Below are positions 16,277-22,905 of a stretch of DNA of 64,000 nucleotides, piece after piece. The notes below the pieces were generated by a model, which saw only the letters and a program-made list of their open reading frames with translations, did no database searches and was not told the origin of the DNA. How positions within the stretch are numbered: position 1 is the first letter of the stretch; each line of letters begins with the position of its first letter. Location of the stretch: assembly GCA_016860845.1 (NCBI GenBank), contig BOKF01000001.1, forward strand, positions 362,735 through 426,734. Reading direction: 5' to 3'. Position numbers and translations under genes: made by a program. The DNA comes from Chloroflexota bacterium (lineage in GTDB: Bacteria; Chloroflexota; Anaerolineae; 4572-78; J111).

Positions 16277-17941
16277 TTAAGATTTTGTATCCGTTCGTAG
16301 CTCACCCAACTTTTTCCCTGGCATAATTGCCTCTGGATCAACTCGCAACTCGATCAGCGCGGGCCGTTCAGCCCGGAGCGCCCGCTCGAAGGCCCCGGCA
16401 AAATCTTCGGTCCGCTCCACTACTTCGCCGGAAGCGCCGAAAGCGCGGGCGTAGCCGGCAAAGTTGGGATTGGTCAGTGAAGTTCCATACACCCGCCCTG
16501 GAAAGTGACGCTCCTGGTGCATGCGGATAGTACCATACATGCCGTTGTTAACCACGATGAAGATGATGGCGAGACTATAGTGCATGGCCGTGGCCAACTC
16601 CTGCCCATTCATCAAAAAACAACCATCGCCGGAGAAGGAAACCACCACCCGTTCGGGGTGAACGATTTTGGCCGCCACAGCAGCCGGAACGCCGTAACCC
16701 ATCGCCCCGCTAATGGGTCCCAGCAGCGTGCGTGGGGTCAAAAATTGGAAGAAGCGCTGGACCCAGGCGGTGTAGTTGCCTGCGCCGGTGGTGATGACTG
16801 CGTCGGGCGGCAGTCGTTGGCTCAAGTGGGCCACGATCTCACTCAGGTTCACCGCGCCAGGCGCGGGTGTGGGCTGCCGGTAATCTTCGTAATCCTGCCG
16901 CAGCAGTTCGCGCCAGGCCGACCAGTGAACGCTATCTACCGGTTTCAGTGCTCGGGCTGTGGCGGCAAACTCCGGCAGGGTGGCATTGATTAGCAAGTCG
17001 GCTTGATAGATGCGGCCCAATTCAGCAGGGTCAGGATAGACATGGATCATGGCCTGTTGGGGGCGGGGAATGTCCAGCAGCGAATAACCGGCGGTCGAAA
17101 GCCCATCCAGGCGCGAGCCAACCACTAACAATAAATCGGCTTCCCTGATCCGTCCGAGCAGCACCGGGTTGACCCCTACGCCCAGGCTGCCGGCGTAATA
17201 GGGAGAGCGGTTATCCAGCATGTCCTGCGCCCGGACGGTGGTAGCTGCCGGTAATTCATTTGTTTCGACAAAAGCACGCAGATCGGCGATGCCAACGGGG
17301 GACTCGCCCTCTCGACCGACTAAGAGCAGGGGCCGTTTGGCCTTTTCCAGCATTGCCCGCAATGTCTGCATATCTTCGGGGGCGGGAGCGGCTTTGACCC
17401 GTTGGTAGGGCAGCGGGTCGGGCAGATCTACCTCATCGCCCTGTATATCTTCGGGCAGGACCAGCACCACCGGGCCGGGCCGCCCCGAGGTGGCCAGATG
17501 AAAGGCGCGGCTGACAAATTCGGGAATGCGGCCGGCATTGTCAATCTGAATGACCCACTTGGCCAACGGGGCGAACATGGAGCGGTAATCCACTTCCTGG
17601 AAGGCATCGCGGCCCACCTGTGACCGCGGTACCTGGCCGACGAATAGAATCAGCGGCGTCGAGTCTTGAAAGGCGGTATGAACGCCGATGCTGGCGTTGC
17701 CGGCGCCCGGCCCGCGGGTCACAAAGCAGATGCCCGGCTGGCCGGTCAGCTTGCCGTAAGCCTCGGCCATATAGGCCGCGCCGCCCTCCTGTCGAGCCGT
17801 GATGAGCCGCAGCGAGTCGCGCTGTGCAAAAAGCGCATCCAGCACGCGCAAATAGCTTTCGCCGGGAACGCAGAAAACAGTGTCTACGCCGTGCAGGATC
17901 AGTTGGTCAACCAGAAGTTGTGCGCCGGATCGTTGGGTCAT
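16277..17941 (-). CDS. Thiamine pyrophosphate-dependent enzyme, acetolactate synthase/decarboxylase-like
   Basis: A 554-residue three-domain TPP enzyme. The N-terminal Pyr domain has the activating Glu in ARQEGGAAYMAEAYGK, the middle domain is about residues 185-330, and the C-terminal PP domain carries the GDG...NN cofactor motif (FSGDGCFLMNGQEL to VVNNGMYG). It would decarboxylate or ligate a 2-keto acid. There is no neighbouring ilvN-type regulatory subunit, so branched-chain synthesis is unlikely and a catabolic role is more plausible. I prefer ATG 17941 because the product then begins MTQRSGAQLLVD like its homologues; a GTG at 17956 is possible. It lies 26 bp downstream of the nitroreductase gene. 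Confidence 0.87.
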   Translation of the reverse strand: MTQRSGAQLLVDQLILHGVDTVFCVPGESYLRVLDALFAQRDSLRLITARQEGGAAYMAEAYGKLTGQPGICFVTRGPGAGNASIGVHTAFQDSTPLILFVGQVPRSQVGRDAFQEVDYRSMFAPLAKWVIQIDNAGRIPEFVSRAFHLATSGRPGPVVLVLPEDIQGDEVDLPDPLPYQRVKAAPAPEDMQTLRAMLEKAKRPLLLVGREGESPVGIADLRAFVETNELPAATTVRAQDMLDNRSPYYAGSLGVGVNPVLLGRIREADLLLVVGSRLDGLSTAGYSLLDIPRPQQAMIHVYPDPAELGRIYQADLLINATLPEFAATARALKPVDSVHWSAWRELLRQDYEDYRQPTPAPGAVNLSEIVAHLSQRLPPDAVITTGAGNYTAWVQRFFQFLTPRTLLGPISGAMGYGVPAAVAAKIVHPERVVVSFSGDGCFLMNGQELATAMHYSLAIIFIVVNNGMYGTIRMHQERHFPGRVYGTSLTNPNFAGYARAFGASGEVVERTEDFAGAFERALRAERPALIELRVDPEAIMPGKKLGELRTDTKS

Positions 17942-17967
17942 GGCCTTACGTTTCACGCCTACGTAGC

Positions 17968-18594
17968 TTAAAGGAATTTTACTTTGGTGTCAATAGGTGC
18001 ACGGTTCTTCTCCCGAGTTTCGGCGGGGTGGCCCAGGGTGATGAGTCCCTGGGGTTCCCAATCCGGGGGCAGGGCCAGCGTCTCGCGGACCAGTTCCGGC
18101 GCAAAAAGCGGGGCGCAAATCCAGCAGGCGGCCAGCCCTTCGACGTGAGCCAGCAGCAGTAGATTTTGCACAGCCATAGCTGTACTTTGAGCAGCCATGA
18201 TCCACTCGTTACGGGCGCGGTGAGGATCAGGATAATGATCCATCTCGGTCATGCTCATGCAGACAATAATGACCACCGGCGCGCCGGTCAGACGGGCATA
18301 ACTGCGGGCGACATCGCGCTCAATTTCCGCCGGGTCGTTGCCGTCGGCGGTGCGGTCTGCTCGCAAACGGGCGCCCATCACCGCCGCCAGCCGCTCGATG
18401 TCGGCGGCCTGGGTCAACACAGCAAAGCGCCACGGCTGGCGGTTATGGGCCGACGGGGCCCACACTGCTGTTTCCAATAGGCGCAGAATCGTCTCCTGAG
18501 AGATGGACTCAGTGGTGTAACGGCGGATCGAGCGGCGGCTTTTGATGAGGTTGGCTAAAGCTTTGGCTGAGAGGGAATTATTTTCTTTCGTCAC
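17968..18594 (-). CDS. Nitroreductase-fold FMN protein resembling the FbiB C-terminal domain (dehydro-F420 reductase-like)
   Basis: A 208-residue FMN oxidoreductase. RRSIRRYT opens the fold, followed by WAPSAHNRQPWRF (about residue 50), RSYARLTGAP, NLLLLAHVEGLAACW, APLFAPELVRETL and PPDWEPQGLITLGHP. This pattern matches the C-terminal half of actinobacterial FbiB, which reduces dehydro-F420-0 in F420 biosynthesis. The presence of cofE and an F420:NADP oxidoreductase within 3 kb supports that role, here as a stand-alone gene rather than fused to CofE. The start is GTG at 18594 with only a distant GGAG. An ordinary nitroreductase is the alternative. Confidence 0.82.
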   Translation of the reverse strand: MTKENNSLSAKALANLIKSRRSIRRYTTESISQETILRLLETAVWAPSAHNRQPWRFAVLTQAADIERLAAVMGARLRADRTADGNDPAEIERDVARSYARLTGAPVVIIVCMSMTEMDHYPDPHRARNEWIMAAQSTAMAVQNLLLLAHVEGLAACWICAPLFAPELVRETLALPPDWEPQGLITLGHPAETREKNRAPIDTKVKFL

Positions 18595-18619
18595 AGTTTT
18601 TTATCTAAACTCCAGTACT

Positions 18620-18694
18620 CAGGTGACTGGCACTTTTCTCCTGGCAAGACGATTGAGAACAGCAAAGCTTAGGGCTAACCAAGTGCCAGTCACC
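18620..18694. repeat. Inverted-repeat element, CAGGTGACTGGCACTT family, copy 1
   Basis: CAGGTGACTGGCACTT (18620-18635) is inverse to AAGTGCCAGTCACC (18681-18694). The second copy is at 41972-42054. The interiors do not obviously match. This stretch upstream of the nitroreductase shows no gene. Confidence 0.85.
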
Positions 18695-18784
18695 CTTAGC
18701 CTGAGCAGTTACAACTCCAGTAAATATTGTAGTGCGGACAACCATGAAGGAAAGTTTTGGCCGCCAAGTTGAAACTGGAAAACA

Positions 18785-18908
18785 CAGGACTTACGCGGTG
18801 GGTGGAAAAGCCCTCCCTAAATCCCTCCCAAAGGGAGGGACTTAAGCTAATTCTCCCCCCTGTGGGGGGACGCGAAGCGGAGGGGATCCTTCAACTGCGT
18901 AACTCCTG
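18785..18908. mobile_element. 124-bp element with CAGGACTTACGC inverted ends, copy A
   Basis: The left end CAGGACTTACGC (18785-18796) is inverse to the right end TGCGTAACTCCTG (18896-18908), with one mismatch. The 5 bp on each side are identical, AAACA at 18780-18784 and 18909-18913, as expected of a target-site duplication. The interior is a different type from copies B and C and contains CCCTCCC/GGGAGGG and CCCCCC/GGGGGG hairpins. No coding capacity, so it would be non-autonomous. Confidence 0.8.
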
Positions 18909-18984
18909 AAACAAAAACTCCGCTCCAACTTGATCTTGGGGCGGAGTCCAGAAAAGCTGAACTACGGTTAGACAACGGCTTGGC

Positions 18985-19458
18985 TTACCCTGCGGTCGCC
19001 TCTTGATCCGGGTAAGCCCGGACCAGGAGGATGGGCTGGTTGGCCCCGCGCAGGACCTTGTCGGCCACACTGCCGTAAACCCAGCGTTGCAAGCCAGAAC
19101 GGCCATGGGTTGCCATCACAATCAGGTCAATGGGATGGTGGCGGGCATAATCAATGATAGTTTCAGCGGCCAACCCCATCTCCACCACCAGATGCACGGC
19201 TACGTCGGGGCAGCCCGCCCGCTCGCACACCCCCTGGAGATAATCCCGGGCCATCATCTTTTTGGCCTCCCACTGCTGATCTACAAAAATGGGGTGGTCG
19301 GCTTCGGTCGCAATCACGTGGTCAATGGGCGGAACGACTTGCAGCAAGGTCACTTCGGCGTGGCTAAGTTCAGCCACACTAAAAGCGTCGGCCAGAGCCA
19401 GTTCGGCCAGGGGCGAGCCGTCCAAAGGGACAAGAATATGATGGTAAAGTTTCGTCAT
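18985..19458 (-). CDS. Universal stress protein (UspA family)
   Basis: A 157-residue single-domain USP. It begins HHILVPLDGSPLAE and carries the ATP-binding signature MATHGRSGLQRWVYGSVADKVL as G-x2-G-x9-G-S (about residues 122-140), so it is predicted to bind ATP. ATG 19458 is chosen because GGAGACC precedes it. It sits between the nitroreductase and cofE genes on the same strand, but spacers of 390 and 139 bp suggest its own transcript. Such proteins respond to energy or oxidative stress; the specific role is unknown. Confidence 0.92.
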   Translation of the reverse strand: MTKLYHHILVPLDGSPLAELALADAFSVAELSHAEVTLLQVVPPIDHVIATEADHPIFVDQQWEAKKMMARDYLQGVCERAGCPDVAVHLVVEMGLAAETIIDYARHHPIDLIVMATHGRSGLQRWVYGSVADKVLRGANQPILLVRAYPDQEATAG

Positions 19459-19597
19459 CGCCGGTCTCCTAATAATTGGCAAGAAGCCATCAAGCTGTCC
19501 GCTGAAAAGGCAGCGACGCGATGGGCGTCATCATTAATGTATAACGCCTGGGAGACTTTTAGTAGTGACAAATGTCATGGATTGGCATGACATCTAT

Positions 19598-20359
19598 CTA
19601 TCTAAACACATCCATCTGTTTGGGCCGTAGGACATCGGCGGCACTGGCCTGCTCGTCCAGGGTAAAGGGCAGCCCGCGCACAATCACCACCGGGCAGCCC
19701 TCGGCGGCTTGGCCCATGAGCAGGCTGGCCGCGGCGGCAATCTGGTCGGCGAAACCGACGTCGGTGTGGCGCAGCGGCTCGCCAAACAGGTCGGGCACGC
19801 CGCGTAAATCCTGGACCGGAGCCAGGCCGCTGACTCCAATCGCCACGCCCACTGTGCCAAAGCGCCAGGCTCGCCCGTGGCTGTCAATAACCAGCACCGG
19901 CGGCGACGCACCGGTCAGCTCGGCCAGGCGTAACCGGATCGCGCGGGCCGAGGCGTCGGGGTCGGCGGGCAGGCGCAGTAAGACGCCGGCCTCGCTGCTG
20001 ACGTTGGAATGGTCCACTCCGGCGTTGGCGCTGATGAAGCCCAGCCGGTGCTCCACAATCAGCAAGTCTTTCTGCACCCGGACGATTTCCGCTGTGTCCC
20101 ATAAAATCACCTCGACCTGCGCCGCCGGTTTGCCGGTCAATTCGGCCAGTTCCAGGGCGCGGGGCGAGGGGGTGACGTCGGCCAGGCGCACAAAGCGGCC
20201 TTCGGCTTTGGAGACAATCTTTTGAGCGACGACGACGATGTCAGCGGCGGTCAGGGTTAGCCCGGCCTTTTGGCTCGACTCGACAATCAGCCCGGCTAAA
20301 TCGTCGCCGGGCTGGATGAGCGGCAGGTCGGAGAGGGGGATGAGTTGTAAACTGTTCAT
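19598..20359 (-). CDS. cofE: Coenzyme F420-0:L-glutamate ligase
   Basis: A 253-residue ligase that adds glutamate residues to F420-0 using GTP. Family motifs are PGDDLAGLI near the start, VVAQKIVSKAEGR, then GFISANAGVDHSNV (about 108-121), VLVIDSHGRAWRFGTVGVAIG and the closing ADQIAAAASLLMGQ. I chose ATG 20359, giving MNSLQLIPLSDLP. An in-frame upstream extension of 18 residues is encoded by a GTGTTGC heptamer repeat and is unlikely to be authentic. With the FbiB-like nitroreductase it reconstitutes the two halves of actinobacterial FbiB as separate genes. Confidence 0.92.
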   Translation of the reverse strand: MNSLQLIPLSDLPLIQPGDDLAGLIVESSQKAGLTLTAADIVVVAQKIVSKAEGRFVRLADVTPSPRALELAELTGKPAAQVEVILWDTAEIVRVQKDLLIVEHRLGFISANAGVDHSNVSSEAGVLLRLPADPDASARAIRLRLAELTGASPPVLVIDSHGRAWRFGTVGVAIGVSGLAPVQDLRGVPDLFGEPLRHTDVGFADQIAAAASLLMGQAAEGCPVVIVRGLPFTLDEQASAADVLRPKQMDVFR

Positions 20360-20365
20360 CGGCAC

Positions 20366-20416
20366 GTGTTGCGTGTTGCGTGTTGCGTAATAAACGGAAC
20401 ACGCAACACGCACTAC
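20366..20416. repeat. Heptamer repeat (GTGTTGC)x3 with inverse copy
   Basis: Three GTGTTGC units (20366-20386) are followed after a short AT-rich gap by the inverse AACACGCAACACGC (about 20398-20411). The tract lies between cofE and the F420:NADP oxidoreductase gene and can fold into a hairpin in their shared transcript. Confidence 0.8.
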
Positions 20417-20442
20417 GATATCGAGTTCCTTTACATTATTGT

Positions 20443-21099
20443 TTAAATCCCGGTAATCTTAATCCCGGCGCCTTTGACTTTGTGGCGAATATTGATCCCA
20501 ATGAGCACGGCGGTCAGGCCCTCGACGACGACGCCGTTTTGCAGCGGGCCGGCGTCAATCCCGCGCATTCCGGCGGCTTCGGCCAGGGCGATGGCTTCGG
20601 CTTTGGCCTCCTTGTCGTCGCCGCAGACCAGAACATCACAGTCAATGTGGTCGTGGTCCTCGGAGAGGTGGGTGGCGCTGATATTTTGAAAGGCCGACAC
20701 TACCCGGACTCCCTCCCCTAAAATAGCCTGCGCCTCCTGTCCCGCCGACCCGCCGGGCGGCACGTAGACATGGCTGACCTTCGGCGGTTTGAGTGGGACC
20801 GTCACATCTATCAGGATTTTGCCTTGCAGGAGGTCGCGGAGTTGAGTGAGCGTCGCTCCCTGGGCGCTGTAGGGTACGGTCAGCACACAAATATCGGCGG
20901 CTTGGGCCGCGTCTTCGTTGGTCATTCCCTGGAGCAAGTTCTGCCCCAATTTTTCGTTTAATTCGGTGGCTACCCGCTCGGCTTTTTCGGCCTGGCGCGA
21001 GCCGATAATGACGTGGTAGCAGCCTGATTTAGCCCACTGCCGAGCCAGGCCGGGGCCTTCGTTGCCGGTGCCGCCCAAAACGGCGACTGTTTTGGTCAT
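20443..21099 (-). CDS. npdG: F420-dependent NADP oxidoreductase
   Basis: A 218-residue enzyme that exchanges hydride between reduced F420 and NADP. VAVLGGTGNEGPGLARQWA is the nucleotide-binding start, IIGSRQAEKAERVA the NADP-selective loop, and VLTVPYSAQGATL, IDVTVPL and AFQNISATHL are characteristic of the Fno/NpdG family. The C-terminus ends GLTAVLIGINIRHKVKGAGIKITGI, matching the F420-binding tail. It lies upstream of cofE on the same strand with an 83-bp gap filled partly by a heptamer repeat, so both are probably one operon supplying and using F420. Confidence 0.92.
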   Translation of the reverse strand: MTKTVAVLGGTGNEGPGLARQWAKSGCYHVIIGSRQAEKAERVATELNEKLGQNLLQGMTNEDAAQAADICVLTVPYSAQGATLTQLRDLLQGKILIDVTVPLKPPKVSHVYVPPGGSAGQEAQAILGEGVRVVSAFQNISATHLSEDHDHIDCDVLVCGDDKEAKAEAIALAEAAGMRGIDAGPLQNGVVVEGLTAVLIGINIRHKVKGAGIKITGI

Positions 21100-21189
21100 A
21101 GTAGTCAGTACCTCTTCGTAATTTTGGATATTGGATTTGTGATTGATTGACGCGGAAAAACCTCACGTATCACGTATCACGCTTCAGTA

Positions 21190-22833
21190 TCATACCTCAG
21201 ATTTGGCGCTTGAGCTAATCGGCCAGAACAGGGCGAGGGCGGGAGGAACAATTAATAAGGGCACGCCAATCAAATGGCCGAGGAACGGGTTGGCCAGCAG
21301 CGCCGGATACCAGACCCGGATGGTTTCAAAATAGGGGATGATAAACAGGGCGGTGATGGAAAAAACGGTGGTGACGATTAGCGGTCGCTGCTGGGGCAGC
21401 ATCAGCGCTGCCAGCGGCAGAAACCAGAGCAAGTACCAGGCATGGAAAACCGGCGCGACAAGTAGCACGTACCAGAAGAGAACGTGGAAGGAGGGGGTGA
21501 GGAGGGTTGGAAGGTTGGAAGGTTGGAAGGTTGGAAGGTTGGAAGGTTGGCGAGTTGACTCTCGAAACCTGGACCACTGATCACTGACTGCTGATATCTG
21601 ACTACTGACTACTGACTTCTGACTCCTGATCATTCGTTTCAAGAAAAAAAGGTAAATCACTCCGTAAATGAGAAAAAGAAGGCTGCGGGAGGCATCAAAG
21701 GCAAAATTGACGCCCCAGACATCCTTGAAGGTGAGAACGAGCAAGGCCAGCAGGGATCGTCCGGCGCCGCTGCCCGCCTGGAGAACCGCCCAATTGTTCC
21801 AGCCGGGCCACAGCGGCAGCATTGGTAAGATTGCCAGCCCAGCCACAGTGAGACTGTATCCCGTTAGCAGCACCAGCCTTCTTGTCCATGTCGTTGCCTG
21901 GCCGGTGATTGCCAGCAGGAAAAAAGGTACGAGCAGAACGGTCACGAATTTGACCAGGATAGAGAGCGCGAGAAAAAGGCAGACGAGCAAATGGCGAATA
22001 AGCGAATGGCGAATGAATTCATTCGCCCATTCGCTCATTCGCGCATTCATAACCCACACCGCCGCCAGCAGAAAAAAGGCCATGACGCTATCGTTATGTC
22101 CATTCTGGATGCTTTCCAGCAGGACCAGGGGACTCCAGGCGAAGGAAATCGTCCCGGCGATGGCCCACTGCGGCTGAAGCTGGCGCATAATTCGATACAC
22201 CAGCCAGGCGCTGCCCAGATAAGCCAGTAACGCTACAATTTTTAAAGCGAACAGATGGCTCAAAAAATCACCGCCGCTGAGGTGAAACAGACCCAGCGAC
22301 AGCCATTCCCACAGTGGCCCATACGGTGAGGGGGCGTCCCGCCACTCGGCGGCCAGGCCAAGCCAGGGATCGTCGGCGGGCAGGGCTTGCGGCGGCGTCG
22401 TCAGGGGATTGAAACCGTACAATGCCCAGCCCCGGCTGCGGATGGCGTAGATAAAAAGATCAATTGCTGTCACTGGATAAGAAAAAACCAGAATAGCGGC
22501 CAAGATAAAGCCGGCCATGAGGACAAGCCAGATAAGTGAGTGTTGCTCTTCGCCTCCTCGCCTCCTCACCTCCTCAGATAGAGTTAGCCGGATAGCCCCA
22601 ATATACAGGCCAAATAATACCCCCAGCCCGGCTATGTAGGCAATGAAACCCATCCACGAATAGGAAGTGAGCTTCGTATAATCAACAGGAGGTATTGTCG
22701 CATAGAAATTGGATAGGGGAAAGGGAAGCGTAAAAATCAGTAGATAAATTAATCCGCTCAGGCCGGCGATCAGAGCTAACTGAGCGGATAAAGAGGTGGT
22801 AAGTTTTTTGGATAGCGGGAGGTTCTTAGCCAA
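21190..22833 (-). CDS. Multi-pass membrane glycosyltransferase (GT-C, MptB/DUF2029-like)
   Basis: A 547-residue integral membrane protein with about 11-13 hydrophobic segments. The stretch YGFNPLTTPPQALPADDPWLGLAA and RDAPSPYGPLWEW (about residues 160-190) resembles the first extracytoplasmic loop of polyprenol-phosphate-dependent mannosyltransferases. It would transfer a sugar from a lipid carrier at the outer face of the membrane. Three non-membrane stretches are encoded by tandem repeats: about residues 85-96, 261-283 and 401-443 (rich in Ser/Gln/Pro), which look like later insertions. The start is TTG 22833 with a weak ribosome site. The acceptor is unknown. Confidence 0.75.
   Translation of the reverse strand: MAKNLPLSKKLTTSLSAQLALIAGLSGLIYLLIFTLPFPLSNFYATIPPVDYTKLTSYSWMGFIAYIAGLGVLFGLYIGAIRLTLSEEVRRRGGEEQHSLIWLVLMAGFILAAILVFSYPVTAIDLFIYAIRSRGWALYGFNPLTTPPQALPADDPWLGLAAEWRDAPSPYGPLWEWLSLGLFHLSGGDFLSHLFALKIVALLAYLGSAWLVYRIMRQLQPQWAIAGTISFAWSPLVLLESIQNGHNDSVMAFFLLAAVWVMNARMSEWANEFIRHSLIRHLLVCLFLALSILVKFVTVLLVPFFLLAITGQATTWTRRLVLLTGYSLTVAGLAILPMLPLWPGWNNWAVLQAGSGAGRSLLALLVLTFKDVWGVNFAFDASRSLLFLIYGVIYLFFLKRMIRSQKSVVSSQISAVSDQWSRFRESTRQPSNLPTFQPSNLPTLLTPSFHVLFWYVLLVAPVFHAWYLLWFLPLAALMLPQQRPLIVTTVFSITALFIIPYFETIRVWYPALLANPFLGHLIGVPLLIVPPALALFWPISSSAKSEV
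21506..21632. repeat. Tandem repeats (GGTTGGAA)n and (CTGACTA)n inside a coding gene
   Basis: Five octamer units GGTTGGAA (21506-21550) are followed by an imperfect period-7 tract of CTGACTA-like units (about 21580-21632). Both are within the glycosyltransferase reading frame and encode a low-complexity loop between membrane segments. Confidence 0.88.
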
Positions 22834-22838
22834 AGATT

Positions 22839-22895
22839 TTACTCATCAGCCGTAACCAGTTCTTTAACTGTTTCAACCGTTTTTTCCCAAACCAT
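22839..22895 (-). CDS. Possible 18-residue small protein downstream of formate dehydrogenase
   Basis: Ten bases after the formate dehydrogenase stop, a strong AAGGAG site precedes ATG 22895, which opens an 18-codon frame (MVWEKTVETVKELVTADE) ending at TAA 22839. The peptide could form an amphipathic helix. It ends 5 bp before the TTG start of the glycosyltransferase, so it could act as a leader or coupling peptide. It may also be a chance ORF; only the ribosome site and its placement support it. Confidence 0.4.
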   Translation of the reverse strand: MVWEKTVETVKELVTADE

Positions 22896-22905
22896 AATCC
22901 GCTCC

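Noticed and set aside
19003..20225. Plus-strand frames opposite the universal stress protein and cofE
   Set aside because: Both real genes have full family signatures on the minus strand.
21500..21640. Heptamer/octamer tracts considered as a CRISPR array
   Set aside because: Units are 7-8 bp and directly abutting with no spacers; no cas genes are present.
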